Positions 25,101 through 37,158 of a DNA stretch of 64,000 bases are shown in pieces. A program made the position numbers and the translations under genes. The notes under the pieces were generated by a model that was given only the letters and a program-made list of their open reading frames with translations, did no database searches and was not told where the DNA came from. How positions within the stretch are numbered: position 1 is the first letter of the stretch; every line of letters starts with the position of its first letter. The stretch is from Clitopilus passeckerianus. Its lineage: Eukaryota; Basidiomycota; Agaricomycetes; Agaricales; Entolomataceae. The stretch spans positions 124,001 through 188,000 of the forward strand of contig CALYLX010000025.1 of assembly GCA_944990035.1 (NCBI GenBank), in the 5' to 3' direction.

Positions 25101-25474
25101 CTACCGTTTGCGTTGGGTACGACGACTCTCGCCTGAAAAAGTATTTTTAGCCTTTCCATGCCTGAAAGAAAGCCGGTCCTCTTACCCTTGTTCTTAGCCT
25201 TCTTCGGAGCACCCTTTCCTCTCTTCCTCCTATCCTCAACATCCTGCAAGCGCTGAGCTTCGTCCTCATCTATCAGCTCCAATTCAGGGTATTGTCTTGC
25301 TATTGCAGCGACGTTGACCACTGGTGGGTAGTAGTTCATCATTGACGGTCCCCTTAGTCTTGCGCGGAGGTATTTGGCTCCAGTACGGAGACTCTTTGGG
25401 TTATAGGATGTTTCGAATATCGTGCATCGTAGTTTTGTTAGCGCAGAGAGACGGGAGGACGCGACGGCTGCCAT
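25101..25474 (-). CDS. RSM27: Mitochondrial small ribosomal subunit protein mS33 (106 aa)
   Basis: Exons 25474-25186 and 25132-25101 make 107 codons. The protein reads MAAVASSRLSALTKLRCTIF, then YNPKSLRTGAKYLRARLRGP, SMMNYYPPVVNV, DVEDRRKRGKGAPKKAKNKG and a basic end ESRRTQRKR. This is the fungal mS33/Rsm27 pattern, and the length is right. It acts in the mitoribosomal small subunit. A longer in-frame opening to 25645 exists, but the family normally begins at this Met. The intron near the C-terminus gives the expected basic tail, which confirms it. Confidence 0.92.
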
Positions 25475-26155
25475 GGCGCAAAGTGACTTGCTGGATTGCT
25501 GGACTTGGAAGACGGGCCAGCGAGAGCTTTGGAACCAATCAAGGACAAACAACCGGAGTTCAGAAAACATGATATTATCGTCGTTTGGGAACTCCGGGCA
25601 TGGGGAGCTTGTCGGTATCCGATACCAAGTAGCAGATCCAGTCAATAGTTAGTATTTCAAGGTGGAACTCGTGGCGAATTCTTGGGCGGACTGCTCAATT
25701 TAGGTAGTTCCTCTTTGCTAATCAATCCAAATATCCGGCGTGACCTTGGCCGGACTCTGATTTCTAGGTTTGTTCCCCTGAGGAGGCCATAATTCGCAGT
25801 TTCCTCTATTGATGTTCGGTCAAGTAAGTTTATATTGATTTTACTTCAAGATACAGATGAACCGAATGCATATTTGCCTGTGTAGCCCATCGGCGGGACT
25901 TCAAAAATCTCGGACCCGCCCGTGCTTGCTCTCAGCTCACTGCTCACTGGCAGCTCAATCTCTTCGGTACCGAGAGGACCAGCTCTTTTGACGAAGTTCT
26001 CACGCCTTAGCTTTTCTGGCCGCACCTGGACAATAGGGGAGCAAGCTCCCCAATTAGCCTCTGAGTCTGATGCGCCATCAAGAAACACCTTTGCCCGCCA
26101 CGTACCGACTCAATACCCTTCAACAAATCCTCAAACGTTCTCACTAAGTTGAAGG
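25475..26155. other. Intergenic, 680 bases
   Basis: Between mS33 (minus) and the kinase-like pseudogene (plus). Open frames on both strands overlap at 25846-26152 but none has a recognisable domain. Confidence 0.4.
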
Positions 26156-27283
26156 ATGCAAACCGAGGCTATCGCAGGAACGAACGAGGATATCATATAT
26201 GGAGGAATCAAGGGCACCTTTGGTGAGCTGCCTTCCAACTCCCGCTGTGTTTAGTGAAGTATTAACCTCGTGTACTAGATGGACTTTGACGGTCTATCCG
26301 GAATATTCATTCTCGATTTTGTACACGTTGTGGGGAAGTCCATAGAATGCAGATTGGAGAGCTATGAAACATATCCTGCGGCCCTCAGAACCAACCAGGA
26401 TCCGTCACGGTACCAGAACTACGACTTCTCGAACCGGAATTGGGCCTCGCGAGATCCAGAGCTCGATGGGCCACAGCTCTGCTTCAAATGGGCAGTAAAT
26501 TGGTTGAAGGACTCTCTGGAATCCTATATTCTCTCACTCTGCTCTGGCCTACAATATTGGATATTCCTAGCCGCCTGGGCATAAAGATTTCGAAACCGCC
26601 CTCTGCGCGGTCTTTGGCCCGTGAAGCCTGGTTCTACGAGCAGCTCATACAGGAAAAGCTTGATGGAGTCATATCTCCAAGGTGCTTTCGTTTGTTCTGG
26701 ATCTCTCATAACGATCTTGTTCTTGGTGGCCATCCTCTCTGCTTTACACCCTGGAGGGATCTCAAACGATGTCGAATTGATTCCCTTGATCTTCCGGGCG
26801 ACCGGGGTCTTCGTGGTTACTACGATGGTTCAAACCTAGATGGAAGGGCAGACTCTCCTTGGCTGGATTGGGACTACGACCCTGAGAACATGGACATTAC
26901 GGTCATGTTGATGGAACAGATGGAGGCTATTCTTGATATTGGAAAGTATAGCCAAACTGATTTGGAGTACGCCTATCCCTTGTGGTTGATCCTGACCATC
27001 TAACAGAAATTTTAGTGATATTCGTGCAGGAGTGGAGCTTAGTTATGGTGGAATTGAACATGCAGACATGCGCCATAACAATTTCTTGCGCCCGTATGAA
27101 GAATATTCTCAGCGTCCCTGTTCAAGACATAGCTGCGTGCATTCACGGAGGGCCCTGGATTTCGAGCGGCCACGGAGATGGTTGTCCGATGAGATGAACC
27201 TTCATGGTCGACCTGCCTGTTTGTACCAAGTAAAGGCTGTTGGTCCCCGGGAGCCGTATTTCATCGGACAATGGGAGCCTTAG
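26156..27283 (+). pseudogene. Broken upstream copy of the kinase-like gene
   Basis: Collinear with the intact copy at 27462-28577. Shared blocks include AREAWFYEQL, KLDGVISPRCF, RGYYDGSNLDGR, MLMEQMEAILDI, an intron at the same place, and GIEHADMRHNNF. A one-base loss is visible: CTTCAAATGGGC here versus CTTCAAAATGGGC in the other copy. It shifts frame just before the glycine-rich segment. The first intron also does not join in frame (phase 1 into phase 0). The glycine-rich loop is changed (VEGLSGILYS instead of SEGASGTVYS). Two independent lesions suggest a pseudogene rather than a single sequencing error. Confidence 0.7.
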
Positions 27284-27461
27284 CATTACCTTCTCCTCTG
27301 TATTTTACACGTGAATTACTAGGTATTGCAACTTCTAGTACATGCTTAATGAACCCAGGATGCCTGGATGGCGAGTGCGCATGCTCGGGAAACTCCGACG
27401 GCCACTTGTAGGCGACCAAGAACTCTTCCTCCTCCACCTTCAAGTCGCTTCCCACAGAGCA

Positions 27462-28577
27462 ATGGCCACCAAGGTTGAGGATTATGCTATTCATGACAAT
27501 AAGACACAGATACCTGTAGGAAGCGTTTCCTTTGTAGCAACGACTCGTTCCAGCGAAACTTAAGGATACCTAGGTCGATTTCGACATTTTATCTGGCATC
27601 AGGGTTCTGCGCATGGCACGCCTCGGAAAGAAGCGCGTGGGATCCATACTCGACCGCTGCGATACATTTCCAGCTGCCCTAAGGACTGACAACCGATCTA
27701 AACAACAAGGTCGAGACTTCTCGGACCGAAATTGGGCACCACGAGAACCGCACTCAGATGGGCAGGATCTGTACTTCAAAATGGGCAACAAACTGTCAGA
27801 AGGTGCCTCTGGGACAGTCTATTCCGTGGATCTACTCTTACCGACAACACTGGACATTCCTCGTCGTATGTGCATCAAAATTGCGAAACCACCGTTTGCG
27901 CGGAGGCTGGCGCGTGAAGCTTGGTTCTACGAGCAACTCGCACATGAGAAACTTGATGGGATCATATCCCCGAGGTGCTTTGGTTTGTTCTGTATTCCCC
28001 GTAACGATCTTGACTCGGGGAGCCATCGTGTTTGCTTCACGCCTTGGAAGGACCTCAAACGATGCCGGACACATTCCCTTGCGCTTCCCGACGATAGTGC
28101 CCATCATGGCTACTATGATGGTCCAAATCTAGATGGTAGATTCGAATCTCGATGGCTACACTGGAAGTATGACCCTCAGAATACGTTGATAATGGTCCTG
28201 TTGATGGAACAGATGGAGGCTACACTAGATATTGAGAACTATAGTGCAACGGATCTGAAGTAAGTACAATTTTCTACGTTTATTACACATCTAATGTAAA
28301 TTCCAGGGATATTCGTGCGGTCGTAGAGGATCTCAGTTATGCTGGGATTGAACACCAGGACATCCGCTACAACAATTTTATGCGCCCATTTCAAGATCAC
28401 GGCCAGCGTACGTGTCCAAGACACGGCTATGCTCACTCGTGGAGAGTTCTGGATTTTGAGCTCTCCGAACGATGGTTACCAGATGAGATGAACGTTCATG
28501 GACGTCCTGCTTGTTTACACCAAGTAAGATCAATTTGCCCAAGAGATCCGTACTTCACCGGAGAATGGGCTCCTTAG
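27462..28577 (+). CDS. Divergent protein kinase-like protein (342 aa)
   Basis: Exons 27462-27533, 27574-28259 and 28307-28577 give 343 codons. Kinase-fold landmarks can be placed: glycine-rich-loop-like KLSEGASGTVYSVDLL, possible VAIK lysine in RMCIKIAKPP, possible alpha-C Glu in AREAWFYEQL, hinge-like VLLMEQME, catalytic-loop-like GIEHQDIRYNNF (His, Asp and Asn kept), and RVLDFELS in place of DFG. The N-lobe is small and the spacing unusual, so it is related to fungal kinase-like families rather than to a canonical kinase. An alternative in-frame start lies at 27342. It is tandem with the broken copy upstream. Activity and target unknown. Confidence 0.7.
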
Positions 28578-28708
28578 CATTACTTTCCTAGCTGTATATT
28601 TCTGCAAATAAAGTCTCTAGGTATCAATACCTTCCGTGCGAGCTTGATGAATCTTCTAGGCGAGCTTCCGGGTCGACGATTCAGACCCACATTCGTTGCT
28701 ACACCAGT

Positions 28709-30099
28709 TTGGGAAGTCGAATAGCAGTCTTTGTTACTAAGAAGGCCATGGGTTCAAATTGTTGTTGTTTGCCTCGGTCAACAGCTTTTTCGTCGTTTGC
28801 TATTCCTTCGCGTCCTCTCCTTGCTACCGTGACTGAGGCTCCCGCCCAAGAAATGTCGAATGATCCTGATACTGCCGTACAAGATGCCTCGCAGTCTCTG
28901 TATTCCTATCTCTGCGGACTAGGATCGCATCTCCCACAACACCCACTCCCAGAGCTCTTCCAAATCCAATCGCATTATTCTGACACTGGCAGTGCTTGGA
29001 CCCCACCAGACGCCCAAGCACGGGCTATTGTTCAAGACCCTGTGAATGGCCTGAAGGCCCTCTACTACTCCCCTGAAATGTGGGATCGTTTACTGGCTTA
29101 TGTTGACTATTCTACCTTCGAAACCGTGGAGCTGAAGACACCCCCACGCCACTGCTCTCAGTGCCCAGATGTCCCAAGAGAACCTCCAAGCCTCTATGAT
29201 CATGCTTGCAAAGCCATCCATATCCGTGAAAAGCTTATACTGGGTCACGGGGATCAAGGTCTCATGAATGGCGACTCGATCAAGCAAGCGGTTGATTCCC
29301 ATATTCTGAAGATGGTTAATCTCAGCTTGATGGTGAGTACTACATCCACTCCCGTTATCTTCCCGGTTTTGAGGACACGCAGCTTAGGTATGAGAATCTA
29401 GCCGCATACAATCTACCGGAACCGGATCTGTCACTGGAAGACGGCCCTTCTCAGTATTCCACGGGGAATGGGTACCTCACCCCAGAGGAGGTGAAGAAAC
29501 GAGTTTTCTCCCTCAATGGATGGACTGCCTGCCGAACAACGGCATAATGAGGGCAAGAAACTGGAAAAGGCTCCCTTTACTCAGACAAAATTCTGCACCG
29601 GTCGATGGAGAAACTCAATCTTAACGACCCAAACGCCACTCAGGTTGCTTTAATTGAGTCCCGGCCGTTTTGGGATTACCCTACGAAGAACCTCAAGGAT
29701 ATATTGGACGGGGCCACCCCACATATCTTGGATCTGATTACGCCAACCAGATATACGCAGAGATGGTTTCTCTAGGCATCAACGTCGCTCTGTTCACCAA
29801 CGGCCAAAAAATGCTTCTCGCAGTCCGTTACCGACCCGATCGAAGTCGTTCAAATGCCGATAGTAGGTACTCTCAATCGATCGCTCTTCTATATCAAGCT
29901 GATAGAGCACCACAATAGCTAACCTGCCAGGCGTTGTTCTCGCCCCGTTGTTGAACTGGACTGACCCAAGGCTCTTGAAGTGCATCATTGCGCTGTCTTA
30001 TACGACCATCGGCGAGAAGAAATGGGACGAAGCAGAACCTCCAGTTTCGCTACGTGATATCCTTTGCCCAGATGGGAGTTTACAAAGGATCAGACGTGC
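28709..30099 (+). pseudogene. Decayed gene of unknown family
   Basis: Coding-like sequence begins near MSNDPDTAVQDASQ (28853) and runs to KMVNLSLM. An intron (GTGAGT..ACGCAG) joins in frame to LRYENLAAYNLPEPDLSLED. The frame is then stopped by TAA TGA at about 29545-29550 but remains coding-like beyond (SLYSDKILHRSMEKLNLND and ALIESRPFWDYPTKNLKDIL). A frameshift near 29710 moves to YLGSDYANQIYAEMVSLGIN, and a last intron leads to VVLAPLLNWTDPRLLKCII and a TAG at about 30099. At least two stops and one frameshift. I do not recognise the family. Confidence 0.55.
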
Positions 30100-30450
30100 A
30101 TAGAACTGCAACGACAACCAGAACCAGTCAGCAGTTTTGTCACGGTCCCGAATCCCCTGTAACATTAGGCTAAGTCTGTACGAATGTGGTCCGGCGAATT
30201 GATCGAATTTTTCTTGCTCAAAATCGTTTTATAAATTTGATAACCTGAGGGTTGGTCGTGGTGAGAAGCCAAGACGCGGACGACCCAAAGAGGAAGGCGA
30301 ACGCCTTCGAATCAAGCGAGACCAAACACAATGAACGCGAAATTTAGTTTCCCCGTTTGGTCGCGTTAAAGAGTCAGCACCAGCAAGGACAGCGGCCAGC
30401 ACTCTAAAGACAACGACGGCGGCTATTGCTTTTCAATAGCCCTGTTTGCT
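30100..30450. promoter_or_regulatory. Upstream region of SUV3
   Basis: 350 bases with no gene. No clear TATA box; purine-rich tracts around 30270-30350. Confidence 0.35.
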
Positions 30451-33016
30451 ATGCTACGTGGAACAGCCGCATGCTCGCGCTGTCGCCATGCTTGCTTCTC
30501 CGGTCCTCCTGATCAATGGATGACTGTCATCAGCCCAACAACATTCAAGCGGTTTCGCTCCTCCAATTCTGCAGGTAGCAATACAAGGCGGTACCAGAAC
30601 GCCGACGCGCAGCAGAGGAGACCTCGAGACAGCTTCTTTGGTGGTTCTGAATCCGGTGGGCGCTTTGGAAGATCCTCAGGTCAGTCTCTTGCTCGACTTA
30701 CCCGATGAGAACAGCCGGTTCATGCTAGCTGTACCCAGACCGTCAACCGAACACCCGTTTTCGCTGGAACAACCCCCATACAAAGCCAGAAGCTGGGCCG
30801 AAGGTGGATCGGGTCGCGAAGGAGGATATAATACCTTTCTTCGAAGACAAAGTCAATGCCTGGTCAAAGGCCCAGCGACTTGCACCCCGTCTCGTGTCAT
30901 TCGGGATACCTGCTAAAGATGTTTCACCACTTATCAAAACTTTCGTGAAAGCGGTACAATCTGGCGAACTCTCTACACCCGAAGCTTTTGAGATCTACGG
31001 GCTCTCTCGATTTGGTCAAGAGTTCGCCGAAGACGGCCTCACCAATAGTATCGACTCTATCTACTCCACCGTCCTATTTGCATGGGCATCCAACCCAAAG
31101 AATGTAGCAAAGCTCGCCGAGCTCATAGCCCCCTCCACCATCGCGCATATAGAAGCTTTAACTCGAGCTGCGGACTTCTCTCACCCAGAAGAAGAATTCC
31201 CCCTCGCGCGAAGCATGCGGCGCAAAGTCATCATGCACGTCGGCCCTACCAATAGCGGCAAAACGCATAATGCTCTACGAGCCCTCGCTGCCTCGCCAAC
31301 AGGAGTATATGCGGGCCCACTGCGGTTGCTGGCACACGAGATATGGGAACGCCTCAACCTGGGCCAAATTGTACCTTTAGGCGCGGAGGACGGACCTGTC
31401 CTAGCCAAACCTCCCAAACCAGATCCCAACACTGCTCTTGACATCCCACCAAACACCAAAGCTATCCAGAAGTCTGGGAATCCCGCGCATGCACGGACAT
31501 GTAATATGTTGACTGGGGAGGAGCACAAGATCGTGGATTCCAGTGCTGGCTTGTTGAGCTGTACCGTCGAGATGTTGCCATACGGCAGGATAATGGACGT
31601 TGCTGTCATAGACGAGATTCAGATGATTGGGGATCCTGATAGAGGAAGTGGATGGACGAGGGCGGTTCTGGGCATACCTGCGAAGGAAGTCCATCTGTGT
31701 GGGGAGGAGACTGCGGTTCCGTTGGTGCAGGAGATTTTGAAGTCAACCGGCGACGAGCTCATTGTCAATCGCTATCAACGCTTGACTCCTCTCTCAGTCG
31801 CCACTGAGAGTTTGGATGGAGACCTTAGGGAGGTCAAGAAAGGAGATTGCATCGTCACCTTCCGCCGGGAGAGCATTTTTGCTCTGAAGCAGAAGATTGA
31901 GTCTCAGACACCCATGCGGTGTGCTGTGGTGTACGGGCGCTTGCCTCCAGAAACTCGCAGCGAGCAGGCAGCTCTCTTCAACGACCCGAACAGTGGATAT
32001 GACGTCCTTCTGGGCAGTGATGCCATTGGAATGGGCTTGAACCTGTAAGTTTAGCTCTACGTTCTCTGACTTCGGCAGTAACTCATTCCATTAACAGAAA
32101 AATCCGCCGTGTCATTTTCGAAGCTGTCTCCAAATTCGATGGTAACAATGAGCGATTCTTGTCGGTCTCCCAGACGAAGCAAATTGCTGGTCGCGCTGGA
32201 CGCTTTGGGTTGCATGGCAAAGATTCGAACGGCGGGCAGGCCACCACTCTGCTGAAGAAAGATTTGAGTTTCCTCCAGCAAACCATGGAGAAGACAGTCC
32301 CTACCCTCGAAGCAGCCCGGATTATTCCAATGACAGCTTTCGCCAATGATCTGGCCAGTGTCCTTCCAGATCAAAGTGGTACAGAGACCGTATTTTCTGC
32401 CCCTCGCTACGTCACTATCCCTCCACCAATGTACCGCTTCTCTTCCATGACGACCAACCAGAAATGGTTCTGCAAATTCATTGACGAGAATGGCGCTGGT
32501 CTTACCCTCGCACAACGACTTTCCTATCTCCAAGCACCTCTTCCCAAAGCCTCTGATCCGGCCATGACCATCGTGGCCAAGCTTATCCAGATGCACGACG
32601 AAACCATGGACGTTTCCTTCACGGATGCTGTGGAGGGGTTGGAATTCATGGAAGAGCTAGAACGGGTAGAATGGAGTATGAAGAACAAGTCCACCCTTCG
32701 GTACGCATCCGACGCATTACGGTCACTGGAATCCCTCCACAAAGCCATCGTTACATACGTCTGGCTCTCGTTCCGACATCCTCTGGTCTTCAATCAACAT
32801 ATGGAGACTGTCGAGCTCAAACGGCGTGTAGAAATGGCCTTGGACTGGACGCTTCAGGAGATGACCAAGGATCTTCCTCTACAAGACATTCGGAATATTC
32901 GAAGCACCAAGCCCAAGATCAAGTACGCTAGTCGCCATGAACTCAAAGCGGCCACTCCGCAAACAAACAAGACGTCTGAACGAGTACGGAAAGTGATAGC
33001 GGGTGTTACTACTTAG
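30451..33016 (+). CDS. SUV3: Mitochondrial ATP-dependent RNA helicase SUV3 (817 aa)
   Basis: Exons 30451-30679, 30739-32044 and 32098-33016 total 818 codons. SUV3 is the helicase of the mitochondrial RNA degradosome. Basic/Ser-rich presequence (MLRGTAACSRCRHACFSG). Motif I HVGPTNSGKTH, motif II VIDEIQMI, then HLCGEETAV, CIVTFRRESIF, GSDAIGMGLNL, and motif VI QTKQIAGRAGRF. The SUV3 C-terminal domain follows (PPPMYRFSSM region and LSYLQAPLP). The C-terminus ends ERVRKVIAGVTT. First intron chosen because it is the only normal-sized one joining phase 1 to the helicase frame. No lesions. Confidence 0.95.
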
Positions 33017-33486
33017 GTACTTTACTGTTTTGTGTAATTATCATACGTCGCTTCTAATACCGAAACACGTTGCTCTCTCAAAGTGATCGGCCAAGGCAAT
33101 AATCGTCCAATGTGAGCGAGGCATCAGACCTTTATGAGAAGAGAATATTAATAGTGAGAGTATTAATAGGTGATGCCTTGACAACAACTCTTGACAGGTA
33201 CACATACGCCTCGGCGGCGATGACTTTAATTACGCGATTTCCGCATGAGATGGAGACTCTGGCCCATGAACATGGATCGTCGACCCTCAATTTTATGTCT
33301 TATAAAGAGACCTGTCAAAAACATTGGTACCTCACCTGCCCGCTACCTGACGCTCTCCCCTCGCCGTGCGAGACCAACGACGCATTCCCCTCTGCGCCAC
33401 TCAGAACAGCAGGCAGTTGTACGAGGCACCCAGGTCCATACTCTCCACCATAAACAACACATTCCTTTGAATTACACATAGCAAAC
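33017..33486. other. Intergenic, 470 bases
   Basis: No supported gene; it contains the 3' flank of SUV3 and the upstream region of the small secreted protein. Confidence 0.4.
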
Positions 33487-33834
33487 ATGCTCTTCAACAC
33501 CATCCTCGCCTTCATTGCGTTCTTCTGCTCCCTTCTCATGAGCGTGAACAGCGTGCCCACCGACCATCACTTTGCTGGAAACCTCGTGGCCAAGAGAGCG
33601 CTCGCAAGCCCGAGAAGCCTAATGGGGCGCACATATTTCCACTCCAACGAGGCGCGCAAGGACGATAAGATCAGAAACTCGAAAAAGTCGGCAATTCTCC
33701 GCTCAGTGGTCCCACGCGATACGCAGGAGGGCAACCAGCAGATGCGCCGTCGTTCGCATCGTTTCCAAGTACTTCACAAGAAAAAGGCACAGGGAACTGA
33801 GTTGGAAACTCGCGCTCCGGGCGAGACCGCCTGA
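33487..33834 (+). CDS. Small secreted basic protein with Kex2-like sites (115 aa)
   Basis: Intronless frame with a strong signal peptide (hydrophobic core ILAFIAFFCSLLMSV, cleavage likely after VNS). The mature part is strongly basic and Cys-free, with dibasic sites at NLVAKR, at MRRRSHRF and at HKKKAQ, fitting Kex2-type processing into peptides. No known domain. It resembles a secreted peptide precursor or effector-like protein by features only. It lies between SUV3 and an unknown gene on the other strand. Confidence 0.6.
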   Translation: MLFNTILAFIAFFCSLLMSVNSVPTDHHFAGNLVAKRALASPRSLMGRTYFHSNEARKDDKIRNSKKSAILRSVVPRDTQEGNQQMRRRSHRFQVLHKKKAQGTELETRAPGETA

Positions 33835-34230
33835 TCCACCTGAGGGCGACATTATACTTGGCGCTCAAAGTTTCTTGCAGCCAATGCTCGACCGGCGGAG
33901 GTACCAAGCACCTAAACGTCCATTATTATGCCACTAGTTGGCACATATGATACCCCTCCATCGGCCTTTGATAGGTTTATTTATTGCGCTGGCGTTCTTC
34001 TGTCGCGTCCTCCCCGCCATTGACAGGCTGGATACTTATTTTCAATCTTTTTGTGTGTTGAACCACAATATTTCGACAGAGTCTTGCTTTTACTCCGTTC
34101 TTCCTAGCTAGCTAGTCTTGTGTATCCTAGATTGATACCCACCTGTATTTATATTTTCGTCACTGGTGTTTCTAAATCGCAAGTATCGTTTTTAGTGTGC
34201 CACCCTTTGATTCGAAGTTGCAGAACATTA

Positions 34231-35239
34231 TTACAGCTGCATTTCGGTACACTCTGGTACATCTCTCTTTTCTACGATAGTACCTCCAAGCTCTCCCAGG
34301 AATGCAAGTGTCCTCGAGAACAGATCATCGAACTCTGCCTGTAGACCTAGCCTATGCAACATGCCCTCTACATCCTCATCCTTGCCTCGATTCCGGTTCT
34401 CTAGCCACTCCTCCAGGCTCGCCGTGCTGCCCATCAGTAAGCTTCTGAGCCTCGTCTTCTCGGTCTGACTCAAAGGAGAGGATTTGAGCCCAGAGCTGGC
34501 ATCTGACGCGTCAATTATGAGATCAACGCCCGAGCCTTGGTCTGGGTCCCATATCTGTGACTGCAGGACCGTAAACCACGCTTGGTCCAAGTCATCCGAG
34601 AAGTCCAGCGCGTCAGGAACGTTCGTATCTGACGATGGATATCCTGTCATGGAACACAGTGTATCATTAGTAAGACGAAGCAGGAAGGCTGTTCTCAGCG
34701 ACGTCGAAGGGTCTATAGGGGGTATCTGGAGTATCAATGAGAGCAGCATTCTCGCAAAGTCCAGATAGTGACCCAATGTCGGCAACTTTGTCGTTGGTTC
34801 AGAACTAAATGTGATATTGCCAGACATTTCGCAATTCAAATAGAAGTTCAGGCAGGGTCTTGAATAGGGGAGGTTCAACGGACCGTTTCTTGTATCCACG
34901 CGTCAGCTCAAGGAATCGCTCGTCGAGGTAGTTGACAAGCTTGCGCTCCTGCAATGTCGAGAGTGCATGAATCACCATGATCGTGGTGCGAAGCTAGGTT
35001 TCGGCACCTTGAACGGATCCCGGAGATGCAAATGGCCAAACAGGCCAAACATTTCCGAATGTGAGCTGTGGCACTCTTTGGTGACTTGCCTTCTTCTGGC
35101 TCGCACTTGGGACAAGTAAGTCAGTATCAACTGCTTCCACGATAGATACAACGATGAATCGAAGCTCGGAAGTCACCGTCCTCCACTTGCTCACTCCACC
35201 ACAAGGTTTACACCCGCGATTAAATCCTTCGAGGCTCAT
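34231..35239 (-). CDS. Conserved hypothetical protein (about 275 aa)
   Basis: Three exons: 35239-35090, 34948-34826 and 34785-34231 (828 nt, in frame). The first intron would be a GC-AG intron (donor GCAAGTC after ASQKK) and the second is 40 nt. Recognisable helical blocks: RKLVNYLDERFLELTRGYKK, LPTLGHYLDFARMLLSLIL, PPIDPSTSLRTAFLLRLTND, then an acidic linker and FDDLFSRTLAFLGELGG. No signal peptide or TM. It looks like a folded alpha-helical protein, but I cannot name its family. Without the GC donor, the frame between exons 1 and 2 does not close. Confidence 0.6.
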
Positions 35240-35802
35240 TCACGCTGGGACCAATGTCCGAATGGTTAAAGCTTTGCCCAACCCTGCAGTTTGACTGCTT
35301 TATATAACCTCTGAATGCTTTGCGTGGGACCTCTCCTACACAGAGAACATTCTCTGCGGCTGTGAACTTATCTTGGTATTAACGGCAGAACTGCAGAACT
35401 GATTTCAACTAACTAGAATCTGGCCGTACTGGGCATTCAACTGCCTAATCTATTAGGCTAACTTGCATTTGGATGTTTCATCCTGCTTCCACTGGACATT
35501 TACCATCAAAGTGATGTTTACCCCTTGGCTGGTGGCAAGAGTCTAGCCATAGCTTGAAGGCTCGCCACGAACTACTTCGAGATATTCCTTCCTTCTAGCA
35601 TGGTATCCTACTTATACTATCGCGGGTGACGAACTACCCTTGAAATCTTCCATCTCTAATCAGCATACGGTTTAACTTCACCGAAGAGCTTCGAGAATCC
35701 GCACGCTCCGCTGTGCTCATCGGAACAGCCTCTTCTGTATCATTGACCGACAAATGAGCTATAAAGCAAGGCGTACACGAGGCAGAGTAGTGTAAGAATT
35801 TC

Positions 35803-36183
35803 ATGGATTTAAACGACCTGCGTCCTGTAGCGCTTGTATTCTCCATTCTTCTGACCTTGAGGGGAGTCAACGCGCTTATCGCCCGCACCTATCCAACACA
35901 ACAACACAACGGCAACACAACACCAGTAACGCCGTCTGGTGAGCTTGACGCCGCCACTCGCACTCTCGTCATCGACCTGGAAGCCCAGCCAGGGACCGAA
36001 GGCGTAACCACCCCCGGGTCCCGACTGCTCCGGGGACGATTCCGCCTTGCAGCTCCCTGTATGGCCTTCCAGGCCAATTTTCGCTCTACTCTCAATCAAA
36101 TCCACAAACTCCTAATCAACATGGCGGCCATCATCCAGAGGACTATGGATGACTTGCTCGTCACCACTTTGGGGTCGATGTGA
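35803..36183 (+). CDS. Small hypothetical protein with N-terminal hydrophobic segment (126 aa)
   Basis: Begins MDLNDLRPVALVFSILLTLR, with one hydrophobic segment that could be a signal anchor, followed by a Thr/Pro/Asn-rich part and a C-terminal helix. The general plan resembles the protein at 37159. No conserved motif; may be a spurious or single-exon orphan. Confidence 0.35.
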   Translation: MDLNDLRPVALVFSILLTLRGVNALIARTYPTQQHNGNTTPVTPSGELDAATRTLVIDLEAQPGTEGVTTPGSRLLRGRFRLAAPCMAFQANFRSTLNQIHKLLINMAAIIQRTMDDLLVTTLGSM

Positions 36184-37158
36184 GTAGTATTTTTTTCTTC
36201 TGAAGTCTAGAAATTAATTAGTTGGGTTGGGTCGGGTTTTCTAGCATTGGCCCTACTTGACAGCCTTCACCTTGGGAGGTTGCCTAACCTGGTAGCAGCA
36301 GTTTATGGTTATGGTTCAGGCTTAAGCGAACCAGCAAATGGAAAGGACGGACATGTGGAAGGGTGATTGTCTGTAGTCTGTAGAGGTGACAACAGAGCCT
36401 TTTTACTGGTGATGACTTGAGTGTAGTAATGTGATGTTCGTAGGAATGAGCATCAGAAAAGTCGAGCACGTTGTAATCAAGCCCCCTGCGATTTCCAATT
36501 CAAACCTTACTGCGAGAAAACATTGCCCGCGGTACTGCTACGGTTTGCACTTCGCCCTTGCTTCTTCGTACCGATTGCAATCCCCAATGATTGAGGCTTC
36601 CGACTGAGCTAGTTTGCCGGAGAAACTCCCAGATTCTTCTTCAGAATTCCGGCGCAAGGCTGTATACACAATACAACCCATTTCATTTAAGCCTGGGGAG
36701 CCGCACGTTCCGTCGCATATGGAGCCGCCCCATCCAAGTTCCGCACACATGATCGGGGATCGTGTACTCGTCGTTCATCTCCTGAGTGAAAAGAAGCGGG
36801 TAGAATCATTTAACACACAGCCCGCTTGTATGTACACGACTGGGCAGTGCTGTATATCGATTGCACAGGTCAAAACTAGGCTGGCCGCCGTGTGTGATTA
36901 GTTAGACAGGATCAAAGCACAATCGAGGCGAAGCTCCTTCTGATAATCCATAACCTTCTAGTAGATTCTTTGCCTTTCTATAATCCCACTTGACAGAGCG
37001 GCTGAGACCAACCACAGCCAGGGATTGGCTGAATTCGTCGCGAATGCAATATAATTCATATTTTATACATTCTATATATATAAAGCTAGCAGATGCAATC
37101 AAATCTTGTATGACTGCGAGTAATCCTACAACGACAATATCATCTACTTTATTCATTC
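36184..37158. other. Intergenic, about 975 bases
   Basis: No supported gene. AT-rich towards 37040-37090 (TATATATA near 37073). Confidence 0.4.
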
